Origin: Leucobacter viscericola
Lineage (GTDB): Bacteria; Actinomycetota; Actinomycetes; Actinomycetales; Microbacteriaceae
Direction: 5' to 3'
Assembly: GCF_011299575.1 (NCBI RefSeq)
Contig: NZ_CP049863.1
Coordinates: 1,860,001 to 1,924,000 of the forward strand
DNA: 64,000 nt
Shown: positions 9,069-19,500 of the stretch, piece by piece
How positions within the stretch are numbered: position 1 is the stretch's first letter
How the letters are laid out: each line of letters opens with the position of its first letter
Notes under the pieces: model-generated
The model's input: only the letters and a program-made list of their open reading frames with translations
Database searches by the model: none
Told to the model about the DNA's origin: nothing
Position numbers and translations under genes: made by a program

Positions 9069-9761
9069 GTGCGAATCGTTGTGGCTGACTGCTCTGTAGA
9101 TTATGCGGGACGACTCTCCGCTCACCTTCCGCGCGCCAAGCGCGTGCTGATGCTGAAGAATGACGGCAGCATCCTGGTGCACTCCGATGGCGGCTCCTAC
9201 AAGCCGCTGAACTGGATGAGCCCACCCTGCTCGCTCGCGACGCTCGAGCTGGACGAGGATCAGACCTCCGCCGGCATCGTTGAGGCGTGGCAGGTGACCC
9301 ACAAGAAGACCGCCGACAAGCTTGTTGTGTCGCTGTTTGAGGTGTTCCACGACAGCTCGCACGATCTCGGAGTCGATCCCGGGCTTATCAAGGACGGCGT
9401 TGAGGCCCACCTGCAGGAGCTACTTGCCGAACAGATCGAGCGCGTTGGCGATGGCCACACCCTCGTGCGCCGCGAATACATGACGGCAATCGGCCCGGTT
9501 GACATCCTCGCGCGCGACGCCTCGGGAACATCCGTGGCCATCGAAATCAAGCGTCGCGGCGGCATCGACGGCGTCGAGCAGCTCACCCGATACCTCGAGC
9601 TCATGAACCGCGACCCAAAACTCGCTCCCGTGCAGGGCGTCTTCGCGGCGCAGGAGATCAAACCTCAGGCCCGCACCCTGGCAGAGGATCGCGGGATCCG
9701 CTGCCTGATCCTCGACTACGACGAGATGCGCGGCATGGAAGATAAAAACACGCTGTTCTGA
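9069..9761 (+). CDS. nucS: Mismatch-specific endonuclease NucS/EndoMS
   Basis: The 230-residue product is a full-length NucS. In Actinobacteria, which lack MutS/MutL, this enzyme cuts both strands at mismatches and starts non-canonical mismatch repair. The nuclease core is visible as Asp145 (VDILARD), Glu159 and Lys161 (AIEIKRR). The N-terminal DNA-binding part includes [10 protein letters not shown]. The C-terminal tail GMEDKNTLF fits the sliding-clamp-binding end known for this family. It starts at GTG nine bases after the MFS gene stop. Confidence 0.95.
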   Translation: MRIVVADCSVDYAGRLSAHLPRAKRVLMLKNDGSILVHSDGGSYKPLNWMSPPCSLATLELDEDQTSAGIVEAWQVTHKKTADKLVVSLFEVFHDSSHDLGVDPGLIKDGVEAHLQELLAEQIERVGDGHTLVRREYMTAIGPVDILARDASGTSVAIEIKRRGGIDGVEQLTRYLELMNRDPKLAPVQGVFAAQEIKPQARTLAEDRGIRCLILDYDEMRGMEDKNTLF

Positions 9762-9776
9762 CCGAGGTTCTCCCGC

Positions 9777-9842
9777 GAGAAGCCATCAATTCGTCGAGAG
9801 GCCACCCTCTACGATGACTTTTCGACGAAATCATGGCTTCTC
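9777..9842 (+). terminator. 21-bp near-perfect dyad after nucS
   Basis: Arms 9777-9797 and 9822-9842 pair over 21 positions with two mismatches. The loop between them itself contains a small GAGG/CCTC stem. It lies just past the nucS stop and before the next rightward gene, consistent with a terminator, although it is longer than a terminator needs. Confidence 0.65.
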
Positions 9843-9872
9843 AGCGGGGCCCGGGAGTGGCACAATTGCCCC

Positions 9873-10124
9873 ATGTCTACCAACAGAGTTCAGGCACCCG
9901 ACATCACGCCCGGCGAGAAGATCAAAGGCCCTGCCTCCTACTTTCCGAGCATCACCGAGAAGTACGGGGAGCCGATTCAGCACTGGCTCGACATCGCGGC
10001 CGACGAGGTCTCGAAGGGCAAGCGGCACTCCGAGGTTGTCACCATGCTGAAAGAAACCTACGGCATGGGTCACGGGCACGCCAACGCGGTGGTTGGGTAC
10101 GTGCGGGCGAAGCTCGAACCCTAA
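9873..10124 (+). CDS. DUF4287 domain protein
   Basis: The 83-residue product is almost entirely a DUF4287 domain: PASYFPSITEKYGEPIQHWL, then the MGHGHANAVVGYVR end. The family is common in Actinobacteria, is predicted to be all-helical and cytoplasmic, and has no assigned function. The gene overlaps the end of the convergent glycosyltransferase gene by four bases. Confidence 0.9.
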   Translation: MSTNRVQAPDITPGEKIKGPASYFPSITEKYGEPIQHWLDIAADEVSKGKRHSEVVTMLKETYGMGHGHANAVVGYVRAKLEP

Positions 10125-11215
10125 GCGCCCCTGCGCGCAACCGCTTCAAGCGTCTCAAGCAGGATTCGCGCCGAGCGATCCCACGAGAACGTCTTACTGT
10201 GATCTGAGCCGCGCGCCACAATTTCGGCCAGGATCTCAGGATCAGCCAGCTGTCGCACCTTCATGGCAAAGTCGCCCGGGTTAGTGGTCTCGAAGTAGAG
10301 GGCCCCACCCGCGGCTACCTCGTGGAAGATCGGCAGGTCACTCACCACAACAGGAACACCGTGCGTCAGCGCCTCGGCGAGCGGCAGGCCGTAGCCCTCG
10401 TCTTTGCTCGCGGTGACGAGGATCGCGTTGTCTTGCAGCAGCCGCTCGTACTCTTCGTCGCTCACACCCTCGTGGAACACAACCCGCGCCCCCAGCGGCA
10501 CAAGCGCCGTGAGCTCGGCCTTGCGCTGCGGGGAAATGCGACTGAGCAGGTGCAGCGTGTGGTCTGGCAAAAACGCCATTCCCCGAATGAGAGTTTCTAC
10601 ATTTTTGTAAGGCATGAACGAACCCATGTAGACGAGGTTCGTGGGCCCGGAAGGCGCAGTGGTAGCGACGGTCTGCCGATCCGCCCCGAGCTTTGGCGCG
10701 TTGGGGATCACCACGATGGGTCGCTTGGTTAGCCGTACCCGTTCGAACTCGCGCTTGCTCGTTTCGCTGACAGTCGCGACCACATCGGCGGCGTTGAGTG
10801 TGAGGCGCTGCGGCCAGTAGCTGAGGTGGAAGATACGCCAACCCAGTCGGATCGGCCAGGCCAACTCGCGGGGCGGGGTGCGGTGCCGGTAGTAAATGGT
10901 GTCGTGCAGGGTGAGGATCAACCCGAAGCGTCGCCCTGCCGCGCCCATTGTCTGCATCGGAGAGAACACGGCGTCGGGCTTGTAGCGGTTCAGGATCCGC
11001 GCGGTCCAGGGCTCCTTCACCGAGGTGGGGGCGTGGATCTTCAGGCAGTCTGCGCCCGCGGGAAGCGAGGCGCGCTGCGCCTCGTCGTGAATCAGAAAGG
11101 TGACCGGCGTGAGCTGAGAGAGCGCGGCGGCGAGCTCCGCCGAGTAACGGCTGATGCCGTCGTGAAAGTCGACTCGTATGTAGCGCGCATCAAACAAGAC
11201 CTTCACGATGATCAA
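10121..11215 (-). CDS. GT4 family glycosyltransferase
   Basis: The 364-residue product has the two-lobed GT-B layout. The N-terminal acceptor-side lobe begins VKVLFDARYI and includes DGISRYSAELA. The C-terminal lobe carries the nucleotide-sugar-binding segment with EGYGLPLAEAL and GVPVVVSDLPIFHEV, the EX7E-type signature of GT4 enzymes. It is likely to transfer a hexose onto a cell-wall polysaccharide or glycolipid at the inner face of the membrane, but donor and acceptor are unknown. The M23 peptidase gene lies 53 bases upstream on the same strand, compatible with a small envelope operon. Confidence 0.9.
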   Translation of the reverse strand: MIIVKVLFDARYIRVDFHDGISRYSAELAAALSQLTPVTFLIHDEAQRASLPAGADCLKIHAPTSVKEPWTARILNRYKPDAVFSPMQTMGAAGRRFGLILTLHDTIYYRHRTPPRELAWPIRLGWRIFHLSYWPQRLTLNAADVVATVSETSKREFERVRLTKRPIVVIPNAPKLGADRQTVATTAPSGPTNLVYMGSFMPYKNVETLIRGMAFLPDHTLHLLSRISPQRKAELTALVPLGARVVFHEGVSDEEYERLLQDNAILVTASKDEGYGLPLAEALTHGVPVVVSDLPIFHEVAAGGALYFETTNPGDFAMKVRQLADPEILAEIVARGSDHSKTFSWDRSARILLETLEAVARRGA

Positions 11216-11268
11216 GCCTACGGCCTACCGCTGACATTGACCTTCAGTCAAGGCAGGATCCTGCACGG

Positions 11269-11886
11269 CTACTCGGGCACATCGACAATGTCTCCGTTGC
11301 GCGGCATCGAACCCGCAAGGGTAAACGGCACGGCACGGGCACGGCCCACGTCGCGCCCGTCAATAACCTGCAGGTGAAGGTGTGGCTCGGTGCTGTTGCC
11401 CGAGTTTCCGCAGCGGCCGAGCACATCGCCGATCCGCAGCGCTTGCCCCGGTCGCACCAGAACGCTTCCCCGCTGCAGATGGCACAGCGCTACGACATTT
11501 CCCTTGCTCTCGATCAGCACATGGTTTCCGGCGAGCGCGATCCACCCGGCCCGGGCCCGGCGCCGCTGAGTGAGTGCGTATGCCACCGAGGGCAGCCCCC
11601 GATACGCGGCGTGATCAGCCTCGGTATCGTGCACGGCCACAACAACCCCTTCAACGGGCGCCAGCACCGCACGCCCGAAACCACCAAACCGCTCTGGCGG
11701 CTCGGGGCGCAGGAACGACCGGAGGGTCACCGGCGCTGAGCGCCCAGCCTCGTCTACCGGAACAAAATCAATCGCGTACGAAGTGGCGAACAGGGTTGTG
11801 CCATGACTGGGCACCCGGTTCGCGGGGCTGTTTTGCGTGAGCCAGCGCCCGCGAAACGGGTACGCCAGGTCGATTGAGGCAGCCAT
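11269..11886 (-). CDS. M23 family peptidase domain protein
   Basis: The ATG at 11886 is chosen because a GGGGGGAG ribosome site precedes it; upstream in-frame residues look non-coding. The 205-residue product carries the M23 (LytM/Peptidase_M23) core: SYAIDF, GNHVLIES, CHLQRGS and NSGNSTEPHLHLQV. The HLH pair and the middle His-containing strand are conserved. The first zinc His, normally four residues before the Asp in HxxxD, is Ser here; a nearby SHGT may substitute, or the zinc site may be incomplete. No signal peptide is visible, which is unusual for a peptidoglycan hydrolase. Confidence 0.85.
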   Translation of the reverse strand: MAASIDLAYPFRGRWLTQNSPANRVPSHGTTLFATSYAIDFVPVDEAGRSAPVTLRSFLRPEPPERFGGFGRAVLAPVEGVVVAVHDTEADHAAYRGLPSVAYALTQRRRARAGWIALAGNHVLIESKGNVVALCHLQRGSVLVRPGQALRIGDVLGRCGNSGNSTEPHLHLQVIDGRDVGRARAVPFTLAGSMPRNGDIVDVPE

Positions 11887-11899
11887 ACACTCCCCCCTC

Positions 11900-12376
11900 T
11901 CAGTCCTCAATTGGATCAGCAAGGGCCTCAGGGTTGCCCGACTCCGCGACTGCACGCAGCGCGTGCTCGAGTACACGAAGATCCTCTATTGTCTCCACAG
12001 ATTCAACTTTGCCCCACGCAATTGTGAGGAACTGAAAGACCGTGTTTTCGTAGCGCTGACCACCGGGGAGCGCACCGCTCACGAGAGATCGCACGGCAAC
12101 TCGGGTTCTTCTCGGGCCGCCATTAACAAGCACATCTTGAACGGCAAAGTGCATTCCAGGCAGCAAACGAAAGACACGCTGCCACCACAGCAGCATCGAT
12201 GCTCTGCTTGTGCGGCGCCCGCCGAGCGCATGCTGACCATGAAACCGATACTCGAAAGAGTCGGCAAGGCCGTCAACCATCGTCATGTAGTCGCCCTCGT
12301 TAATCCTGTCGAACGTGTCGCGCAGCCTCGCCCTTACGATCCGTTTGTACATGCGCTCGCTCCCAAGATCCATCAT
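11900..12376 (-). CDS. NTF2-like/SnoaL-like protein
   Basis: The product starting MMDLGSERMYK is about 158 residues. It has the cone-shaped NTF2 pattern of an N-terminal helix (TFDRINEGDYMTMVDGLADS), a FRFHG-type strand, and then long strands (RTRVAVRS, then ENTVFQFLTIAWGKV). Members of this superfamily bind or isomerise small hydrophobic molecules. It is divergent from a TetR regulator across a 30-base spacer holding a 15-bp palindrome, so it is probably the regulator's target and may respond to the same ligand. It lies 13 bases upstream of the M23 gene on the same strand. Confidence 0.8.
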   Translation of the reverse strand: MMDLGSERMYKRIVRARLRDTFDRINEGDYMTMVDGLADSFEYRFHGQHALGGRRTSRASMLLWWQRVFRLLPGMHFAVQDVLVNGGPRRTRVAVRSLVSGALPGGQRYENTVFQFLTIAWGKVESVETIEDLRVLEHALRAVAESGNPEALADPIED

Positions 12377-12388
12377 TCGTACATTTAC

Positions 12389-12403
12389 GTTACTATTAGT
12401 AAC
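12389..12403. promoter_or_regulatory. TetR-type operator
   Basis: GTTACTATTAGTAAC is a perfect 7+7 palindrome around a central T. It fills most of the 30-base spacer between the divergent NTF2-like and TetR genes, ending four bases before the tetR start, so binding here would block both transcripts. Confidence 0.8.
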
Positions 12404-12406
12404 ACT

Positions 12407-13015
12407 ATGTCGAACACGGGACGCCCTCGCAAGAGCGCGACAGAGGGTGCCATTGTGAATGCTGTCGCTGAGCTCGTGATCGAGCGCGGATACGCGCGAG
12501 TCACAGTCGACGAGGTTGTTGCGCGTGCGGGAACGAACAAACCCGCGTTTTATCGCCGCTTTCGCGACCTTGCAGCTGTCGTGCCACACATATTGGCTTC
12601 CCGGCACGGCACCGACGAAGACATCGATACGGGGTCCCTGGTTGAGGACCTCATCGAAGTGCAACGTCGGCAGCTACGGCTCTTCACTGACCCGGTTGTG
12701 ACAAGCGGGTTTGCCGGGTGGATCGCTGAGGTTCAAGCTCATCCGACGGATGGAGAATCGTTTCTCGCCGAATACCTCCTCCCCCGCCGCTCCTTTACTT
12801 CGGTCATTCTGGACCGCGCTGTGCAGCGGGGTGAGATTGCTCCGGGAGCAGATCCGGCCTGGATCGCAGACCTGCTCACCGGACCACTTCTCATACGCGT
12901 GATGTTGCCCGGCCTCCCGCCGATCGACGTTGCGCTCATCACCAACACCGTCAATGCGGCCCTCGATGCTCTCGGCTACTCCGGCGACCGCTCGTGCATC
13001 ACCGACGAGGGCTAG
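12407..13015 (+). CDS. TetR family transcriptional regulator
   Basis: The ATG at 12407 gives 202 residues. The N-terminal TetR DNA-binding domain is clear (GRPRKSATEGAIVNAVAELV, then VTVDEVVARAGTNKPAFYRR). The rest is helical, resembling the TetR_C ligand-binding domains, with GFAGWIAEVQAHP and LLTGPLLIRVML. It most likely represses itself and the divergent NTF2-like gene through the palindrome at 12389-12403. The effector is unknown. The stop overlaps the convergent lipoprotein gene end by four bases. Confidence 0.92.
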   Translation: MSNTGRPRKSATEGAIVNAVAELVIERGYARVTVDEVVARAGTNKPAFYRRFRDLAAVVPHILASRHGTDEDIDTGSLVEDLIEVQRRQLRLFTDPVVTSGFAGWIAEVQAHPTDGESFLAEYLLPRRSFTSVILDRAVQRGEIAPGADPAWIADLLTGPLLIRVMLPGLPPIDVALITNTVNAALDALGYSGDRSCITDEG

Positions 13016-13422
13016 TCACCCTCCGGGTCCTCCGGTGCCTCGACCACGTTGTAAATCACGGCGGGTTTGCCTGCAACGGTGTCAAAGACCAGGGTAACGC
13101 TGAGGCGATCCTTGCTCAGCGCGTAGGTCTTGCGCTCGCCGACGGTCGAGTCGTCAAACACCCTAAATCCGGCGTCCTTGAGTTTGTCGAGAGCCGCCTG
13201 CTGTTCCTCCTTATTAGAAACAGTCAGCGAGAACGACCACTGGCCCTCCCCCTCAACCGCGTTCGAAACGGCGCCTGACTCAACGGCAACCGGAGCAGGC
13301 AGCCCCTTCGGCAAACCGCTCGGCCGAGCTTCTTGACCGGCGCACCCGGCGAGGCCAACCAGCAGCAGTCCGGTCGCCACCCAAATCGTCGTGTTACGTA
13401 AAATCTTCACTTCTTCCCCCAT
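13012..13422 (-). CDS. Small predicted lipoprotein
   Basis: The 136-residue product has a signal segment (TTIWVATGLLLVGLAGC) with a lipobox LAGC near residue 27, so it should be anchored on the outer face of the membrane. The mature part contains SFSLTVSNKEEQQAALDKLK and a C-terminal strand pair ending in an acidic tail. I recognise no family. It is downstream of the giant adhesin gene on the same strand, but a strong hairpin at 13439-13476 separates them, so it probably has its own promoter or depends on read-through. Confidence 0.75.
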   Translation of the reverse strand: MGEEVKILRNTTIWVATGLLLVGLAGCAGQEARPSGLPKGLPAPVAVESGAVSNAVEGEGQWSFSLTVSNKEEQQAALDKLKDAGFRVFDDSTVGERKTYALSKDRLSVTLVFDTVAGKPAVIYNVVEAPEDPEGD

Positions 13423-13438
13423 GAGTCACTATAAATGG

Positions 13439-13476
13439 GATGGGCCGCCGCCTACGTGCGTAAGCGGCGGCCCATC
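13439..13476 (-). terminator. Terminator of the giant adhesin gene
   Basis: Arms 13439-13451 and 13464-13476 are a perfect 13-bp stem (GATGGGCCGCCGC and complement), with an inner TACG/CGTA pairing in the loop. It lies 35 bases past the adhesin stop. Confidence 0.8.
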
Positions 13477-13511
13477 GGCATCTTCGGAGCGTTAGCCCAG
13501 CGAACGAATCG

Positions 13512-16500
13512 CTAGACAGCCGTCTCCTCGGCATTGCGGCGACGCTTGCTCACCACGAGGATCATCCCCGCACCAAGCAGCAGCACACCTGCACCCAGCG
13601 GGAACCACAGGGCTCCACCGGTTACTGCCAGTTCGATTGCCGACTTCTCGACGAGCACCTCGAAGGTGTCCTTGACCGAGCCGCTGAAGGGCCCGGTCAG
13701 GGTGACCGAGTGCTCACCGATCTCGAGATCCGCCGGCACGGTGAAGGTGAACGTAACTTCACCGTTCGCGTCTGCAACCTGGGTACCGAGGTCGACAGGA
13801 GTCGAGCGCAACACACCGGTTACCTTCTCGCCGGGCTGGAAACCGTAGCCGTACGCGGTCTGGGTTTCCCCAGCACGCAGGCTCGGCACCTCAAGCACCA
13901 TCGAGACCTTGCCAACGCGGATCGTGACCGACCCGGAGACGTTGCCAGCAGGATCCTTGGTCTCGACCGAGATCGAGTCGCCGGGCTTCTGCTTCGGGTT
14001 CAAAACGGTCTCGAAGCGGCAGTCGTCGCCGGCGACAGCCTCGCCGATCACGTTGCCGTCAGCGTCGCGCACTGTCACTGTGGAGCCGGGCTCCGCACAA
14101 CCGGTTACCTTGTCGCCCTCGGAAGGATCAACAACCGGGGTTGAAGGAGCCTTCGTCTTGACCTTCACTGTCGCCTCCGACGAGTTACCCTCGGGGCTGG
14201 TGACGACGGCGCGAACGCTGTCCTTCTCCGTCAGCGGCACGTCCGGTGTGAACGTGAACCGACCGTTGGAGTCGATCACCACGGTGCCAGGAACCTGATT
14301 GCCCTTGCCATCCACAAACGTCAGCACGTGATCCGAAGAAATCGTGCCACCGGTGACGGTCTTGCCGTTCGACAGGTCGAGCTTCGGAGCGTCAGGCGCG
14401 GTCTTGTTGATGACAACCTTGCCGGGCTCCGAGGTGTTGCCCGAAGGATCGGTGATCACAACCTCAACCGTGTCTCCGTGGCCGGGGGCCGGCTTCGGGT
14501 CACAGCTGAACTTGCCGTCAGCACCAACGGTGGTCGTGCACAGCACGTTGCCGTCCTTGTCCTTGACCTCGACGTTCGAGCCAGGCTGGCCCTCACCCTT
14601 GATCGGCGTGCCGTTCGAGGGATCAACAACCGGGGCGTCAGGAGCGATCTGGTTGATGATGACCTCGCCGGGCTCCGAGGAGTTGCCGGAGGGATCGGTT
14701 ACAACCACCTTGATGGTGTCGCCGTGGTTTGGCTTGGGATCCGGCACGCAGCTGAACTTGCCGTCAGCACCGACCGTGGTCGCGCACAGAACGTTGCCGT
14801 TCTGGTCAGTGACCTCAACCGTGGCTCCGGGCTCGCCCTTACCCTTGATGTTCGTGCCGTTCGACGGATCAACAACCGGCGCACCAGGTGCCTCGGTGTC
14901 AATCACAACGTCGCCGGGCTTGGAGGTGTTGCCTGAAGGATCAGTCACCACAACCTCGATCTTGTCACCGTTCTTGGGTGCGGGATCGGGTACGCAGCTG
15001 AACTTGCCGTCAGTACCAACGGTGGTCGAGCACAGAACGTTGCCGTCCTTGTCCTTGACCTCAACGTTCGAACCAGGCTGGCCCTCACCCGTGATCTTGT
15101 TACCGTTCGAAGGATCAACAACCGGCGCCTCAGGAGCAACCTGGTTGATGACAACCTCACCGGGCTCCGACGAGTTACCCGACGGATCGGTCACAACGAC
15201 CTCGATCTTGTCGCCGTGGTTCGGCTTCGGATCCGGAACACAGATGAACTTACCGTCGTCACCAACGGTGGTCGAGCACAGAACGTTGCCGTCCTTGTCC
15301 TTGACCTCGACGTTCGAGCCAGGCTGGCCCTCACCGGTGATCTTGTTACCGTTCGAAGGATCAACAACCGGAGCCTCAGGAGCAACCTGGTTGATGACAA
15401 CCTCACCGGGCTCCGAAGAGTTGCCGGAGGGATCGGTCACAACCACCTTGATGGTGTCGCCGTGGCCGGGCTTGGGATCCGGAACACAGATGAACTTACC
15501 GTCGTCACCAACGGTGGTCGAGCACAGAACGTTGCCGTCCTTGTCCTTGACCTCGACGTTCGAGCCAGGCTGGCCCTCACCGGTGATCTTGTTACCGTTC
15601 GAAGGATCAACAACCGGAGCCTCAGGAGCAACCTGGTTGATGACAACCTCACCGGGCTCCGAAGAGTTGCCGGAGGGATCGGTCACAACCACCTTGATGG
15701 TGTCGCCGTGGCCGGGCTTGGGATCCGGAACACAGCTGAACTTGCCGTCGTCACCAACGGTGGTCGTGCACAGCACGTTCCCGTTGCCGTCCGTGACCTC
15801 AACCGTGGCTCCGGGCTCGCCCTCACCCTTGATGTTCGTGCCGTTCGAGGGATCAACAACCGGCGCCTCGGGAGCAACCGTGTCAATCACAATCGTCTCG
15901 GGAGCGGAGGTGTTGCCCTCCTTGTCGGTCAGCGTCACCGTGATGTTGTCGCCGTTCTTGGGAGCGGGATCGGGTACGCAGCTGAACTTGCCATCGGCGC
16001 CAACCGTGGTCTCGCACAGCACGTTGCCGTTGCCGTCCTTCACCACGACCTCGGAGCCGATCTGGCCCTCACCTGTGATCTTGGAACCGTTCGACGGATC
16101 AACAACCGGCGCCTCGGGAGCAACCTGGTTGATGACGACCGTGCCGGGCTCTGAGGTGTTGTTCGAGGGATCCGTCACAACAACAGTGATGGTGTCACCG
16201 TGGCTGGGTGTCGGGCTCGGAACACAGGAGAACTTGCCGTCAGCACCAACAGTTGCCTCACACAGGATCTCGCCGTTACCGTCGGTCACCTTGACTGTGG
16301 AGCCGGGCTCAGCCTTGCCCGAGATGGTCGAACCGTTCGACGGATCAACAACCGGGGCCTCGGGGGCCTCAGCGTCAACCACGATCTCGACCGGGTCAGA
16401 CTCAAATCCGTTGCCGTCAACAGACGACACCTTCAGGGTCGTGCCGTCCTCGGTAACCGGAATGTTGACAACAAACTCGCCGTCTTCATTCACGGTCTCA

Positions 16501-19500
16501 CGAGCAATCTCGTTGCCGTTCTGGTCGCGAACAATGATGGTTTCGCCGGGAACACCCGTGCCAACCACGGTCGATCCGTTTGCGTACTCGACAACCGGAG
16601 CACCCACCGCAACAAACTCAACTGACGCGGTGCCCGTGCCAGCCTCGGAGTTGACGGAGAAGGTGATGGTCGCCTTGCCTGCCTCAGAGGAGGTGATCGG
16701 AGCGGTGAAGGTGCCAGCGGCGCCGGCCTCAACCGTTCCGACAGCACCAACCGTGGACTCGATCTCAACGGTCGTTCCCGCGGGAGCATCCGTGATCGTG
16801 TTGCCGTAGGCGTCAACCAACTGCACAGTCGCGGTCGCGGCCGATACACCGTTCGCCTGCACCTTGGCCGGAGCCGCGGTGATGGTCGACGACGCTGCAG
16901 CGGGTGCCGCGGGAATGAACAGCGCGTTCGCGTTGCCCTCTGCGAGCACAGAATCTGCGCCCAGGGTCACCGTGATGGCCTTCGCGCCTGCGATCGTGGA
17001 CGTGACCGTCGCAACATACACGCCGTCACTTGCCTCGGTAAAGCCGCTGAACACACCGGTTCCGATGTCAGCAACCGTCGCGGGCGTCAGCTGTGCAGCC
17101 TTGCCCGTGACCGGGTTTCCGAACTCGTCCTGCAGCAGAACACTGATCTGGTGCGATCCTGCACCCGCGACAACCTCATCGGTGGTCACGGCGAAGTGCG
17201 CCAGTTCGGTGTCAGTCAGTACGGGATCACCGGCGACGAACTCGGCAACCGTGTTCGCAGCGTCTGCCGCGTTCACTGAGTTACCGGCGAGCTTCACCGA
17301 GATGTCCTTCTTGCCAGCGGTCGTCGACGAGACAGTCATCGTGTACTCGCCCGCACCCGCCGTGAAGGTGTCAAACGAGACACCCGCAGCGGGATCCGCG
17401 GTGAACTCAAACGCGTTCGCCTTCAGACCCGAAACCGGGTTGCCGTCAGCGTCAGCTACGTTGACCGTTACCGTGTGTGAGCCCGTTCCGACCAGCTCAG
17501 CCTCTTCAGAAACCGAGTAATTGGTCTTCTCGTTCTCGACGGATGCACCACCGGCGGTGAACAACGCGATCGTGTTGCCGCGAGCCGTCACCTTGGTGCC
17601 GTCAAGCGTCACCACGATGGTCTTGGCACCCACTGTGGACGACGTTACCGTGGCAGCGTACGAGCCAGGCTCGCCGTCAACCGCAGCAAACTCGCCAACC
17701 GTAACGGTGTTGTCTGCGACTGCATCGCCGTCAACATCCTTCGTAGCCGCGGCCGCAAGGCCGAGCTCAGCGAGCTCGTCAGCCGACAGGATCGCCGGGT
17801 TGCCCAGGTTGTCAGCCAGCTTCACGGTGATCGTGTGCGAACCGCCCTCGATGGACTGCTCATCCTCAGTTACAGAGAAGCCGGAGTTCTGGCTGGTGGG
17901 ATCAATCGCGCCTGCAACGAACTCGGCGGTCTTGTTGCCGTCGGTTTCGGTCAGTGCAATCTCGTCGTCAACAAAGAATGCCTTGATGGTCTTCTTGCCA
18001 ACGAGTGACGAGGTAACGGTTGCCTCGTAGGTGCCCTCTTCGGTCTCGGTGAAGTCACTGATCGCGCCCTCGCCAAGATCGTCAGAGGTGGTGGCCTTTA
18101 GCCACTCAGCCTCGTCTGTAACCGGGTTGTCGTATTCGTCAGCGAGCACCACGGTAACCGTGTGCTCACCGGACACAACCGGCTTGGTGCCGGTTGAGAC
18201 GTTGTACGTCGTCGCAATCGTGTTGCCAGGATCGGCTGCAGCCGCGTGGAACATGGCGTTGCCATTGCCCTCGAGGCGAACGTCTGCCCCGTCGAACTTC
18301 ACTGTGATGGCCTTCGCGCCGCTCTTGGTTGAGGTCACCGAAGCGGTGTAGGTTCCAGCAACGGTCTGCGACTCGGTGAAGCCACCCAGCTCGCCGTCAC
18401 CGAGATCACTCTCGGTTGCCGCTTCAAGAAGCTCTTCCTGTCCAGCAACGGGGTTGCCGTTTGCATCGGCCAGCAGCACCGTGATGGTGTGCGTGCCGGT
18501 GCCAACCAGCACCGAGTTCTCTGAAACGGAGTAGCTCGTCTCTTCCGACTCAGCGCTTGCTTCGTCAGCGATGAAGGTCGCGTTTGCGTTACCGGTCACT
18601 GGCAGCACACTCAGAGCGGTCGTGCCGTGCTTCACCGTAACCGGCTTCACACCGGCAACCGTGGAGGTGACAGTTGCGACATACACACCGTCGCTGCTCT
18701 CAGCGAAGCCGGTGACGTTACCGGAGCCCAGTTCAGCAACCGTTGCGGCGCTCAGCTGAGCGGCCTGGTTCTTCACCGGGTTGCCGAACTCATCCGCAAG
18801 CTTCACCGTGATGGTGTGCGCGCCCGAGCCAGCAACAATCTGCTCGCTCGACACGGTGTAGTTCACCAGGTTGGCATCGTTCAGCACCGGAGCACCAGCC
18901 ACAAACTCAGCGGTCGCGGTTGCGTCCGTAGCAAGCTTGATGGCGTTTGCGCCGAGCGACACGGAGATGTCTTTCACACCAGCCGACTCCGACGACAGGG
19001 TCATCTTGTAGACGCCCGCACCGGCGGTGAAGGTGTCGAACGACACACCCGCAGCCGGGTCAGCGGCGAACACAAAGGCTTCCTGGGCAAGACCCGAAAC
19101 CGGGTTGCCGTCGGCGTCGGTCACGTTTACGGTCACCTCGTGCGAGCCGGAACCAACCTGAGCTGTTCCGGTCGACACAGCGTAGTTGGTGCCAGCGTTT
19201 TCGGTCGACGGACCGCCAGCGCTAAACGAAGCAACCTTGTTGCCCGTCGAGGTGACATCGTTACCGTCGAGTGTGACGGCGATAGTCTTGTCGCCAACCT
19301 TCGTCGAGGTGACGGTCGCCGCGTAGCTACCCGGCTCACCTTCAACTTCAAGGAAGGATCCAACGGTTACTCCAGCGGAAGGTGTTGCCGTGCCAACAAG
19401 CTTTGCAAGCTCGGCTGCAAAAAGCGATACGGGGTTGCCGCGATCATCCGCAAGCTTCACCGTCACCTGGTGTGAGCCGCCCTCGATGGACTGCTCGTCT

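Noticed and set aside
11887..11976. Thirty extra N-terminal residues on the M23 peptidase
   Set aside because: The region overlaps the NTF2-like gene end, and a strong GGGGGGAG ribosome site supports the internal ATG at 11886.
14367..16580. Regular spacing that could suggest a CRISPR array
   Set aside because: The period is 246 bases with continuous coding sequence and no short repeat-spacer structure.
14344..16809. An 821-codon open frame on the plus strand across the adhesin repeats
   Set aside because: It is the antisense image of the 246-base repeat array. Its repetition follows the minus-strand Ig repeats exactly and it has no ribosome site or domain of its own.
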